From contig JBAUMC010000039.1 of the NCBI GenBank assembly GCA_049578505.1, positions 101,027 to 165,026 of the forward strand: a stretch of 64,000 nt of DNA. The letters are read 5' to 3'. The position numbers and the translations under genes are program-made. This DNA comes from JAGVPT01 sp049578505. GTDB taxonomy: Bacteria > Bacteroidota > Ignavibacteria > UBA10030 > UBA8401. The notes under the pieces were generated by a model. It was not told the DNA's origin, did no database searches, and saw only the letters and a program-made list of their open reading frames with translations. How positions within the stretch are numbered: the first letter of the stretch is position 1; each line of letters opens with the position of its first letter. Of the stretch, positions 17,202 to 25,737 are shown piece by piece.

Positions 17202-19325
17202 ATGGAAAAGCCGAGCGTAAAACCGAATCGCCTCTTCAAGGAGAAAAGCCCCTACCTTCTCCAGCATGCCTTTAATCCCGTCGACTGGTACTCGTGGGGG
17301 GATGAAGCGTTTGAGGCGGCGCGTCGGGACGAGAAGCCGATTTTTTTGTCGATCGGTTATTCGACGTGCCATTGGTGCCATGTGATGGAGCACGAATCGT
17401 TCGAAAACGATTCGATTGCCGGAATTATGAATAAATATTTCATCTGCATCAAGGTCGACCGCGAAGAACGTCCCGATGTTGATAAAGTCTATATGAGCGC
17501 TGTCCAGGCGATGACCGGCAGTGGAGGCTGGCCTCTATCAATTTTTTTGACGCCCGAATTAAAACCGTTTTATGGAGGTACGTATTTTCCGCCAAGTGAC
17601 GCCAATGGCCGCCCGGGTTTTCCGACTGTGCTGGAACGTATTCACCAAGTATGGGAGGAGGAGCGGGAAAAGGTTGTCGATTCGGGAAATCGATTAATTG
17701 CTCTGCTTCAACAAGAGAAAGGAGTCCTTCAGAATGGTATCACCGTCGACGAATCCCTCTTGAATAAAACCTATCACCAGCTCGCGGCACAGTACGACCC
17801 AAAATACGGGGGATTCGGCAACGGACCGAAATTTCCCCGACCCGTGGTGTTGAATTTTCTTTTCCGGTACCATGCCCGTTCGCAGGATGCAGAGGCGTTG
17901 AGGATGGCCATCGTAACTCTTCAGGCCATGGCTCGAGGCGGCATGTATGACCATCTTGGCGGCGGATTTCACCGGTACTCTGTCGACGACCAATGGCGGG
18001 TACCACATTTTGAAAAAATGCTTTACGATCAGGCACAGCTTGTCAATTCATATCTTGACGCGTTTCAGATAACGCACGACGAATTTTACTCGCGTGTCGC
18101 CCGTGAGACGCTTGACTATGTTTTGCGCGATATGACGGCCCCGGAAGGCGGTTTCTATTCTGCCGAGGATGCGGACAGCGCGGAGCCGGGGAATCCATTT
18201 CATGCTTCCGAAGGGGCATTTTATGTTTGGACAAAAGAAGAGATCGAACGCATTCTGCAAAACGATAGTGCAAAATTGTTCTGCCATCATTTCGGCGTCG
18301 ACAAATATGGTAACGCTCTTTCGGATCCCCACGGAGAATTTCAAGGGAAGAATATTTTGTTCAGCCCGTTCACTATCGACCAGACCGCCAAGTTTTTTTC
18401 GGTGGACGAAGTAAAAGTAAAGGGAGTGATTGAAGACGCAAAGACAAAATTGTTTGGTGCCAGGTCTCAACGTCCGAAGCCGCAGCGGGATGATAAGATC
18501 ATCACGGCATGGAATGGCTTGATGATAAGTGCATTTGCCAGAGGATCACACACTTTGGGCGAACCGCGGTATGCCGAAGCGGCAGAGCACGCAGCTCGAT
18601 TTGTTTCAGACGTTCTCTACGATCGCCTGACAAAAACTCTCCACCGCCGATATCGGGATGGCGAGACTAAGTTTGAAGCGCAGCTAGACGATTTTACTTT
18701 CTTTATTCAGGGGTTGATCGATCTTTATGAAGCGACGTCCGAAATTGAATGGCTCAAACTGGCTCTGGAACTTCATGGAGTGCAAGTTGCCTTGTTTTGG
18801 GATTCGTCGGAAGGGGGCTTTTTTGATTTCTCCGGCAAAGACAAATCTATTCTTCTTCGGACAAAGGAAACGTATGACGGCGCAGAGCCGGCGGGAAATT
18901 CTGCCGCAGCGCTGAATCTGTTGCGGCTTTCACAAATGACCGACGATGCTCTTCTAAAGAAGCAAACTGAAACCGTAATGAATTTTTTTAACACGATGCT
19001 GCAACAAGCGTCACACGCTATGCCCCAAATGATGGTCGCGTTTGCACTCTATCTCGGCGTTCCGAAGCAGATTGTCGTTGCGGGAAATAGAAATTCGCCG
19101 AACATGTCAGAGTTTTTAAGAGAAATTGCGCGCCATTTTTTGCCCAACAGGATTCTGTTATTTGCTGACGGTGCGGCGGGTCAAAAGTTTCTTTCTGAGC
19201 GATTGCCTTTCGTCAAATCAATGGTCCCGGAGGGTGGTCTTACGACCGCCTACATCTGCGAGAACTACTCGTGTGATCTGCCGGTGCACGACGTCGCGAA
19301 ATTCGGGGCACTTCTCGACAAATAA
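17202..19325 (+). CDS. DUF255/YyaL-type thioredoxin-fold protein
   Basis: A 707-residue cytosolic protein. The N-terminal thioredoxin-like domain (about 10-170) has NPVDWYSWG and the CxxC motif STCHWCHVMEHESFEN, followed by VDREERPDVDKVYM. The remainder is an alpha/alpha-barrel like that of N-acylglucosamine epimerases and glycosidases, with HFEKMLYDQAQL and the repeated EGGFYSAEDADS pattern. It is homologous to B. subtilis YyaL and human SPATA20; the biochemical function of the family is unsettled. It stands alone downstream of the hairpin repeat. Confidence 0.88.
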   Translation: MEKPSVKPNRLFKEKSPYLLQHAFNPVDWYSWGDEAFEAARRDEKPIFLSIGYSTCHWCHVMEHESFENDSIAGIMNKYFICIKVDREERPDVDKVYMSAVQAMTGSGGWPLSIFLTPELKPFYGGTYFPPSDANGRPGFPTVLERIHQVWEEEREKVVDSGNRLIALLQQEKGVLQNGITVDESLLNKTYHQLAAQYDPKYGGFGNGPKFPRPVVLNFLFRYHARSQDAEALRMAIVTLQAMARGGMYDHLGGGFHRYSVDDQWRVPHFEKMLYDQAQLVNSYLDAFQITHDEFYSRVARETLDYVLRDMTAPEGGFYSAEDADSAEPGNPFHASEGAFYVWTKEEIERILQNDSAKLFCHHFGVDKYGNALSDPHGEFQGKNILFSPFTIDQTAKFFSVDEVKVKGVIEDAKTKLFGARSQRPKPQRDDKIITAWNGLMISAFARGSHTLGEPRYAEAAEHAARFVSDVLYDRLTKTLHRRYRDGETKFEAQLDDFTFFIQGLIDLYEATSEIEWLKLALELHGVQVALFWDSSEGGFFDFSGKDKSILLRTKETYDGAEPAGNSAAALNLLRLSQMTDDALLKKQTETVMNFFNTMLQQASHAMPQMMVAFALYLGVPKQIVVAGNRNSPNMSEFLREIARHFLPNRILLFADGAAGQKFLSERLPFVKSMVPEGGLTTAYICENYSCDLPVHDVAKFGALLDK

Positions 19326-19352
19326 CCAGTTCTCAATTCTACCCAGTAACAC

Positions 19353-19562
19353 CATCCTTTCGGGATGTACTTCGATCCAGCTTCGCTAACCGTTTTTCCT
19401 GAGGCTTCATTATCCTCTTTGAATCCCAGCGGTGAAAATCACGTCGTCGGGAAGCATGGATTGAATCGTTCGTTGCGCAAATCCCAAAGGTGATCAGGAC
19501 ATGGAGGTATCGCTCGAATACTTGGGGTTTTAACTCTATAGGACTTCGCCCGGACTGATTTC
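19353..19562. repeat. decayed intergenic repeat remnant
   Basis: It contains a CATCC-TTTCG-GGATG hairpin (19353-19367) and, at 19481-19562, ATCCCAAAGGTGAT followed by a GGGGTTTTAACTCTATAGG block and ACTTCGCCCGGAC. From memory this order resembles a family of intergenic repeats seen in Bacteroidota-like genomes, with many substitutions. No coding potential seen. Confidence 0.35.
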
Positions 19563-19696
19563 TAGACGCACTGGCAGTTTTTCACTTGCTTCCTTCCCAC
19601 CGCATTTCACATCAATCTAAAACGAAAAGATACGTCATCCGGCGGAGTGTAATAAGGGGGCTATCCAGCGGCTTGAAAAATATTGAAAATTTGTTA

Positions 19697-19725
19697 TTGC
19701 AAATTCAATTCTAACTATTTATCTT
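19697..19725 (+). promoter_or_regulatory. candidate promoter for the STAS/Exb cluster
   Basis: TTGCAA (19697-19702), a 17-base spacer and TATCTT (19720-19725) resemble a sigma-70-type promoter in an AT-rich stretch. It would give a leader of about 150 bases. Bacteroidota promoters often differ from this consensus, so support is weak. Confidence 0.3.
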
Positions 19726-19881
19726 ATTTCACGCATGAATATTGACCGGAAAGATTGATGTCCGGCCCTTTCATGGGAAGTTTTTTCCTCGGTATTACGT
19801 CGATAAAGACTAACCTCGTTTTCTCGAGCTAAGGCGTTGAAACAATCCTTGTCGTAATAAACTCAAAGGAGGATTCATTAA

Positions 19882-20226
19882 ATGAAGTTAAAAGTCGCCA
19901 CTGAAAAGAATGGTGAAGTTCTTATTATTGAGCCAAAAGGCGCGCTTGTTGGAGGCGAAGAGACCGATGAGTTGCGGAACGCGGTAGCAGAATCCATCGA
20001 GAAGGGGAACAAGAAGCTTATTGTTGATCTGGGAAAAGTTACCTACATGAATTCGACAGCAATAGGTGCGTTGGTTTCAGCGCACACTTCATACGCAAAT
20101 CGAAAAGGGAAAATAGTGCTGTGCAATGTCAACAAGAATATTAAAAACATTTTTGTGGTCACGAAGCTATCCATGATTTTTCAGGTTGCCGAAGGCCGCC
20201 CGGAAGCAATAACGGTATTCTCGTAA
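19882..20226 (+). CDS. STAS-domain anti-sigma factor antagonist
   Basis: A 114-residue single STAS domain of the SpoIIAA/RsbV type. The conserved loop is TYMNSTAIGALV, where Ser58 or Thr59 is the expected phosphorylation site of a partner kinase. The start has a strong AAAGGAGGA box 7 bases upstream. No anti-sigma kinase, PP2C phosphatase or sigma factor is nearby, so the partner is elsewhere. It is 58 bases ahead of the ExbB-like gene, and may be co-transcribed with it. Confidence 0.88.
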   Translation: MKLKVATEKNGEVLIIEPKGALVGGEETDELRNAVAESIEKGNKKLIVDLGKVTYMNSTAIGALVSAHTSYANRKGKIVLCNVNKNIKNIFVVTKLSMIFQVAEGRPEAITVFS

Positions 20227-20284
20227 TTTTTTTCGAATGCAAATTCTTCATACCATAACATTATTATTTTAAGGAGTATCTTTT

Positions 20285-21004
20285 ATGAAACAAGGAATGT
20301 TCAACACAATCCTGATAGTGGCTGCATTCTTGATCGGGTTTGCTATTTTTCAATTCTTGCTTCCAGAGTTTATACAGAAGGGTGGGCCGTTAGTGGTGGC
20401 ATTGCTCGCACTTTCTATCATGGTTGTCACGTACGTCTTTGAACGGCTCTTATCGCTCCGTAAAGCGCAGGGAAAAGCAGCACTGGAAAAATTTTTAGCG
20501 GCATTAATTAAACACGTTTCGGCCGGAGAACTCGATGCCGCAATTGCCGCATGCGACGGCCAGCGCGGCTCCCTTGCCAATATTATCAAATCGGGTCTCG
20601 AACGATTCCGCGAAATTTCCAGCGACAAGGGAATGGACGGAAAAGACAAGATGACCGAAGTGCAGCGTGTCATTGAAGAAGCGACGATGCTTGAAATGCC
20701 GATTTTGGAAAAAAACCTCATCGCTCTCTCGACGATCGCTTCAATTGCAACGATGGTCGGATTGCTTGGAACGGTTATCGGTATGATTCGTGCATTCGCT
20801 GCGTTGGCGCATGCCGGTTCTGCCGATGCGGTGCAGCTTTCGCAGGGTATTTCTGAAGCGTTGATCAACACGGCGGGCGGAATCTCGATCGCTATTGCAT
20901 CAATTGTCAGCTATAATTTTTTTACAACGAAGATTGACGGAATGACCTACATGATTGATGAAGCAAGCTACGACATAATACAAAATTTGAAATCGAAACT
21001 TTAA
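20285..21004 (+). CDS. MotA/TolQ/ExbB proton channel protein
   Basis: Inner-membrane proton channel subunit, 239 residues, which with ExbD energises TonB. It has an N-terminal helix (about 6-24), a second helix (about 36-54), a cytoplasmic helical region, and two C-terminal helices in the conserved order LIALSTIASIATMVGLLGTV and GISEALINTAGGISIAIASI. An AAGGAG box precedes the ATG. It heads an exbB-exbD-exbD-tonB run with gaps of 22, 17 and 59 bases. Confidence 0.92.
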   Translation: MKQGMFNTILIVAAFLIGFAIFQFLLPEFIQKGGPLVVALLALSIMVVTYVFERLLSLRKAQGKAALEKFLAALIKHVSAGELDAAIAACDGQRGSLANIIKSGLERFREISSDKGMDGKDKMTEVQRVIEEATMLEMPILEKNLIALSTIASIATMVGLLGTVIGMIRAFAALAHAGSADAVQLSQGISEALINTAGGISIAIASIVSYNFFTTKIDGMTYMIDEASYDIIQNLKSKL

Positions 21005-21026
21005 CAGCAAGTAGAAAGAGGCACGT

Positions 21027-21491
21027 ATGCCAAAAATTCACAAAAAACGCGTTGGCTTTAAGTTGGATATGACGCCGATGGTTGATGTTGGGTTTCTCTT
21101 GCTGACATTTTTCATGTTAACAACGCAATTCAAGCCTTCCGAAGACCTTCAGATTACGCTTCCATCATCTCATTCCGTTTTCAAAATTCCCGGTGCAGAC
21201 GTTATCACCCTCACGATTGGAAAAGAGGGGCAGATTTTGCTCGGTGTGGATTCTGAGATATTACGGGAAGCTCTCTTCGGTCAGGGTGCGAGACTGAAGG
21301 GGGGCGTTGAGGTGCAAACCAAGGATTTACCAAACCTTCTTGTCCAGGCCCGTACACGGAATCCCAGACTGAAGACGGTCATCAGGGCAGATAAAGATGT
21401 GGATTACGGGGTCATCGAAGACGTAATGAATATCCTGCAAAAGGTGAACATTACACGCTTTAATCTTGTTACAGAGTTAGATAAGAATTAA
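21027..21491 (+). CDS. ExbD/TolR family biopolymer transport protein (first copy)
   Basis: A 154-residue protein with a short basic cytoplasmic N-terminus, one transmembrane helix with the conserved proton-path aspartate (DMTPMVDVGFLLLTFFML), and a periplasmic domain with RADKDVDYGVIEDVMNILQK near the C-terminus. The periplasmic insert GQGARLKGGVEVQTKDL is longer than in the second copy. The two tandem copies are about equally long but differ in sequence, suggesting a hetero-oligomer. Confidence 0.92.
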   Translation: MPKIHKKRVGFKLDMTPMVDVGFLLLTFFMLTTQFKPSEDLQITLPSSHSVFKIPGADVITLTIGKEGQILLGVDSEILREALFGQGARLKGGVEVQTKDLPNLLVQARTRNPRLKTVIRADKDVDYGVIEDVMNILQKVNITRFNLVTELDKN

Positions 21492-21508
21492 TATGAAGGA
21501 ACAATGCA

Positions 21509-21994
21509 ATGGCTGAAGTAGACGTAAAACAATCGCGCGGAAAGCAAAAGCATTCAAAGAAGAAAAAGAGACGTATCGGTGTCCGTATCGACATGACGCC
21601 GATGGTCGATATTGCGTTCCTCTTGCTGACGTTCTTCATGTTGACGACAACAATGAACAAGCCGCAGGCGATGGAGATTAACTTGCCCCCCGGAGACGCA
21701 AAAGTCGATGTCCCCTCGTCGAACCTTTTGACTCTCCGCATAGCCGAGAGCGGAGACATCTTTTGGAATATCGGAACTGACAAACCGGAAAAGGTTACTT
21801 CCACCGACCTGAGAAAAGTGTTGAAGGAAAAGAACAGCGCAAACCCCAAATTGATTACGCTTATTAAAGTCGATCGAAAAGGAAAGTATATCATGATGGT
21901 TAACATCATGGATGAGTTGAATGTTGCCGATATCACGCGCTTCAGTCTCGCGCCGTTTGACGATAAAGACAAACAACTCATTGAAAAAATTTAG
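21509..21994 (+). CDS. ExbD/TolR family biopolymer transport protein (second copy)
   Basis: A 161-residue paralogue with a Lys/Arg-rich cytoplasmic tail (KKKKRRIGVRI), the transmembrane segment DMTPMVDIAFLLLTFFML with the proton-path Asp, and a periplasmic domain ending KYIMMVNIMDELNVADITRF. An AAGGA box lies 8 bases before the ATG. Tandem ExbD copies next to one ExbB and one TonB are common in Bacteroidota. Confidence 0.92.
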   Translation: MAEVDVKQSRGKQKHSKKKKRRIGVRIDMTPMVDIAFLLLTFFMLTTTMNKPQAMEINLPPGDAKVDVPSSNLLTLRIAESGDIFWNIGTDKPEKVTSTDLRKVLKEKNSANPKLITLIKVDRKGKYIMMVNIMDELNVADITRFSLAPFDDKDKQLIEKI

Positions 21995-22053
21995 TGACGG
22001 CATGCACCGCCGTCGCTTGCACGAAGAGGTTTTAAGGAAGGAGTTAAGAACAA

Positions 22054-22788
22054 ATGTCAGCAACTGCACCAGCGGTTAATACAAAATATGGTGCGTATGA
22101 ACTGCGCGGGTTATACCAGAAGTACGCAACGCGCGCGTTGATCTTTGCCGCGGTTTTTCACCTTGCCGGGATCGGGGCCTACTACGGAGCGGTATACCTC
22201 ACAACCGAAGACGAGCCCGTCTACACCGTACGCATTATGAAATACAGCGATCTCGGTCCGCCCCCCTCAATAACGAACTCGCAGGCGGCGCCTGCCGTAT
22301 CGGTGTCGGCTGCAGCCGCGAAGCCTACCGTCGGAACGCCAGTTCCTGTTCCCGACGCAGAAATCAGTCCTGAGGCGACAATCGCCTCGCAAACCGAACT
22401 GCAGCAAATCGGCCCCGTCGGCGATCCGAATGCAACGGGGAACGGTCCGGTCGCCATTCAGAACGACGTTAAAATTGACGACGATGGTCCGCCTCCTGAT
22501 TTTGTACCAGTAGAAAAACAACCAGTACCTGTGAAGAATCCGTCCCCCATCTATCCGGAAATTGCCCGGCGTGCAGGTGTTGAAGGCACCGTGTGGGTGA
22601 AGATTTGGGTTGACAAGGAAGGGAAAGCAAAGAAGGCCCAGGTCCTGAAATCGGATGCCGAGCTGTTCAACCAAGCCGCGATCGATGCAGCGATGCAGTG
22701 GGTTTTCACTCCTGCCGTCATGAATAACGGACCGGTAGCAGTTTGGGTTTCCATTCCGTTTAAATTCAAGTTGAACCAAGGACATTAA
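22054..22788 (+). CDS. tonB: energy transducer TonB
   Basis: A 244-residue protein with a cytoplasmic N-terminus of about 28 residues, a single membrane helix (about 29-50, LIFAAVFHLAGIGAYYGAVYL), a Pro/Ala/Val-rich periplasmic spacer (about 65-150), and the TonB C-terminal domain (about 155-244) with the classic YPEIARRAGVEGTVWVKIWV and AAIDAAMQWVFTPA motifs. It would transmit the proton-motive force to outer-membrane receptors; none is in the window. Confidence 0.94.
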   Translation: MSATAPAVNTKYGAYELRGLYQKYATRALIFAAVFHLAGIGAYYGAVYLTTEDEPVYTVRIMKYSDLGPPPSITNSQAAPAVSVSAAAAKPTVGTPVPVPDAEISPEATIASQTELQQIGPVGDPNATGNGPVAIQNDVKIDDDGPPPDFVPVEKQPVPVKNPSPIYPEIARRAGVEGTVWVKIWVDKEGKAKKAQVLKSDAELFNQAAIDAAMQWVFTPAVMNNGPVAVWVSIPFKFKLNQGH

Positions 22789-22795
22789 GAATTAC

Positions 22796-23014
22796 ATGGA
22801 TCCCAATAGGCCGATGGTCTATATCGGCTACGTGCTGTCTGGATTTCTATTTGTCTGCGGCATTGTTATCGCGACAGGTCTGTTTATGCCCCCCACAATG
22901 CCCCAGAAGTTCCGGGTCATGTTTGGTGTTGTGATGCTGTTATACGGTATCTATCGCTTTGTCAACATCCGGATTAAACAGCAGCAAAGAGATGAAGACC
23001 GCTTCCTTTCATAG
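22796..23014 (+). CDS. small two-helix membrane protein
   Basis: A 72-residue protein with two hydrophobic segments (about 6-30 and 42-58) and a positively/negatively charged C-terminal tail (IRIKQQQRDEDRFLS). It starts 7 bases after tonB and its 3' end overlaps the next gene by 23 bases in another frame. Not recognised by family; its fixed place between TonB and the PstS-like lipoprotein suggests an accessory role in this complex. Confidence 0.65.
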   Translation: MDPNRPMVYIGYVLSGFLFVCGIVIATGLFMPPTMPQKFRVMFGVVMLLYGIYRFVNIRIKQQQRDEDRFLS

Positions 23015-23927
23015 TCTGGTGCTGTTCCTCTCCCTGATTGTGTTTTTCACTTGGACGGGCTGTCAAAACGACACGCGCGATTTGCCGACGCGGGGAAATC
23101 TTGTTATGATTTCTTCCGAGGATATATACCCCGTCATCGATACGCAAGTGAAAGAGTTTGAGTCGATGTACGAGCAGGCGCATATCAAACTTCTGCAATC
23201 GACGACGCGCGACGCGGTAGTTCAGCTGCTGAACGACAGCGTTAAACTGATTACCAGCCCCCGGCAGTTCAACGACGAAGAAAGGGCTGTAATAAAGAAA
23301 TACCAGTTAGAGGTGGATACTTTTAAAATTGCATACGACGCCGCCCTCGTGCTCGTGAACGAACACAACTCCCTCACCCGGATCACAGTCGAGGAACTAA
23401 AGAACATCTTACTTGGAAAAGCAAAAATGTGGCGCGATGTAGGGGAAAAGAAAATTTCCGGAAGAATTGTCGTTGCACTCGGCGGACCTAACAGTGGAAT
23501 GTACGAATACGTGAAACAGCGCATTACAGGTTCCCAGCCGTTTGCCGATGTGGTGTATCCGTGTTCGACGACAACGGCCGTCATTTCTTATATTGCTGCG
23601 CATACTAATGCGATCGGCTTCGCCAGTCAAAGTTGGATCTCATCGACGCCTGCGAATACCCGGATTTTGGATATCGGGGACCCGGACTTTAAGAGAGATT
23701 CAACGGCGACGGTATTGGAATATTTCCCCCCTCTCCAGGCTCATGTCTATCGCGGTTATTACCCGCTCAGTCGAACCTTGTACATTTTTTCCAGAAATGC
23801 CGGCACTGGAGTCGGGGTCGGCTTCACTGCATTTGTGACCGGTGCCGAAGGGCAGAAATTGTTTCTTAAGAGCGGTCTCGTGCCGGCGACGATGCCGGTT
23901 CGACTCATTCAACTTCAATCCCAGTAA
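22992..23927 (+). CDS. PstS-like phosphate-type substrate-binding lipoprotein
   Basis: A 311-residue lipoprotein with signal sequence and lipobox (SLIVFFTWTGC). The mature part is a PBP-like type 2 domain, with VNEHNSLTRITVEELKNILLG, GGPNSGMYEYVKQR and the late FVTGAEGQKLFLKSGLVPA, all typical of PstS family proteins. The start at 22992 fits the lipoprotein signal; an earlier start at 22959 would destroy it. No pstCAB permease follows, so it is probably not part of a classical phosphate importer but belongs with the Exb/TonB set. Confidence 0.87.
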   Translation: MKTASFHSLVLFLSLIVFFTWTGCQNDTRDLPTRGNLVMISSEDIYPVIDTQVKEFESMYEQAHIKLLQSTTRDAVVQLLNDSVKLITSPRQFNDEERAVIKKYQLEVDTFKIAYDAALVLVNEHNSLTRITVEELKNILLGKAKMWRDVGEKKISGRIVVALGGPNSGMYEYVKQRITGSQPFADVVYPCSTTTAVISYIAAHTNAIGFASQSWISSTPANTRILDIGDPDFKRDSTATVLEYFPPLQAHVYRGYYPLSRTLYIFSRNAGTGVGVGFTAFVTGAEGQKLFLKSGLVPATMPVRLIQLQSQ

Positions 23928-23942
23928 TCGAGGAAAACTCCA

Positions 23943-25676
23943 ATGCACTCTTTTTATCAACGTGTAGCATTATTCCTGATTTTTTTCACTCTGTCCGGGC
24001 GCATGCAGGCCCAAGACGATCTGACTCTCGGGAAAGAAGCGTTACAGCAAAAGTTATTTGATACGGCAATCTCGTATTTTGTCAAAGCTCAAAAAGCAGC
24101 GCCGCACGTTGTCGAGCCTAATTTCCTGCTCGGTGAGGCTTATCGATTGAAGGGTGTCAAGGATTCAGCGGAGACGTTCTTGCAGCGAGCCGTCGATATC
24201 AATGATACGTATCTCCCGGCATGGTCTTCGCTGGGGGCATTGATGATCAAGACCGGACAATGGGATAAAGCGGCAAAAGTTTTCGCCGCGGCGACGAAGG
24301 CGGACAAGACGAGCCCGACGGTTCCCCTTGCCTACGCAAACGCGTTTCTCGACGTCGATTCATTGGATAAAGCAATCGTTTATTTTTCAAAAGCGAAAGA
24401 GTTGAACGAAAATCTTCCGGAAGTGTATATCGGTTTAGCCGAAGCATACGGGAGGCAAAACATCGCCGTGCTGGCGATTTCCAATTATCAAAAGGCTGCG
24501 GAACTCGATTCACTATCTGCAGTGATCCGGTACAAGCTGGGGAAAGCCTACTACAAAAATCGGCAGTACAATGAATGCGTCAAAGCTTTTGAGGCGGCCA
24601 TCAACCTTGACCCTTCAAACGATATTTATGTGTTTGATGTTGCCGACATATTTTACCGCGCGAAACTATGGCGTGAGTCGGCCCTGTTTTTTGCAAAATA
24701 CGTTATGCTGAAGAAAGATAATCCGGTGGCATACAGCGAGTACGCGAAAGCGCTTTACGAGGGGAAATACTACAAAGATGCCCTCCCGGTGCTGCAAGAA
24801 GCAATAAAGCAGAATCCGAAAACCTATGAGCTGAAGCCGATGCTCGCGCACTCTGAGTTTGAATGCGGGGATTATCAAAATGCTATCAACGACTATAAAG
24901 TGATTCCGGTAGACTCCCTCGGCGCGGAGGATTACATCCGCATCGGGCGGTCATACGCGAGAATAAAGGGCGCTGATAGTGCGATTGCCAATTTTGAAAA
25001 GGCGAATGCACTCGATATGGCGTCCACTGAAGATGCCGCCGACCTCGCACCTTTGTACATGGGCAAAAAAATGTACGATAAAGCGGCAAACCAGTACGAA
25101 AGAAAATTGAAAGTCGATCCGAAGAATGTCGGAGCTCTTGTGAACGGCGGCGTGTGCTATATGGTGATCGGAAAATACGACACAGCAAAAACAATGATGC
25201 AGGAAGTGATCGAACTGCGCCCTGATTTCTTTCAGGCCTACCTCTATCTTGCAAAGTGTTATTACCTGCTCGATTCGCTCAACCTTGCTGAGAAACAGTA
25301 TCAGCTGGTCATCTCGATCATCGATACTATTAAAGTTGAAAGCAGCGAAGGAAAATCCAAAGAGGAAAAATACGGGGCACATCTTCTCGAAGCTAATAAA
25401 TTCATCGGATTGATCGAGCTTCTTTCAAAACACTATCCGCCTGCAATCGATAATTTGAAAAAAGCAATAACGTATGAGTCAAAAGAGAAGAAAGACGTTG
25501 AAGCGCATCTCTGGCTGGCGCAATCATATGCCCTCTCTCTCGGCAACACTAAAATCACTGTCGACGAAGCTCAGGCTATAAAAGAAAAAGCGATCGACGA
25601 ATATAAGGTTGTGCTGAAGATTGATCCAAAAAACGCTGCTGCGAATAAAGAGCTGAAACAGCTTGAAGGGGGCTGA
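23943..25676 (+). CDS. secreted tetratricopeptide repeat protein
   Basis: A 577-residue protein with a signal peptide (residues 1-25, ending GRMQAQ) and about a dozen TPR units through the whole length, e.g. AISYFVKAQKAAPHVVEPNF and CVKAFEAAINLDPSNDIYVF. There is no other domain. It follows the PstS-like gene by 15 bases and is likely a periplasmic or outer-membrane scaffold of the same system. The ligand is not predictable. Confidence 0.87.
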   Translation: MHSFYQRVALFLIFFTLSGRMQAQDDLTLGKEALQQKLFDTAISYFVKAQKAAPHVVEPNFLLGEAYRLKGVKDSAETFLQRAVDINDTYLPAWSSLGALMIKTGQWDKAAKVFAAATKADKTSPTVPLAYANAFLDVDSLDKAIVYFSKAKELNENLPEVYIGLAEAYGRQNIAVLAISNYQKAAELDSLSAVIRYKLGKAYYKNRQYNECVKAFEAAINLDPSNDIYVFDVADIFYRAKLWRESALFFAKYVMLKKDNPVAYSEYAKALYEGKYYKDALPVLQEAIKQNPKTYELKPMLAHSEFECGDYQNAINDYKVIPVDSLGAEDYIRIGRSYARIKGADSAIANFEKANALDMASTEDAADLAPLYMGKKMYDKAANQYERKLKVDPKNVGALVNGGVCYMVIGKYDTAKTMMQEVIELRPDFFQAYLYLAKCYYLLDSLNLAEKQYQLVISIIDTIKVESSEGKSKEEKYGAHLLEANKFIGLIELLSKHYPPAIDNLKKAITYESKEKKDVEAHLWLAQSYALSLGNTKITVDEAQAIKEKAIDEYKVVLKIDPKNAAANKELKQLEGG

Positions 25677-25737
25677 GTTGAATCGATCATTCAATGTTCC
25701 TTTCATTTATCCATAACAACTACAGTAAGGGTGATCT

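Larger units (their letters stand above)
19326..19881. other. 556-base gap upstream of the STAS/Exb cluster
   Basis: No convincing gene. It holds a degenerate repeat (19353-19562), an AT-rich stretch with a candidate promoter (19697-19725), and the AAAGGAGGA ribosome-binding site of the STAS gene at 19867-19875. Confidence 0.6.

Noticed and set aside
22959..22991. Upstream start for the PstS-like gene
   Set aside because: It adds 11 residues ahead of a clear lipoprotein signal sequence and overlaps the small protein gene further.
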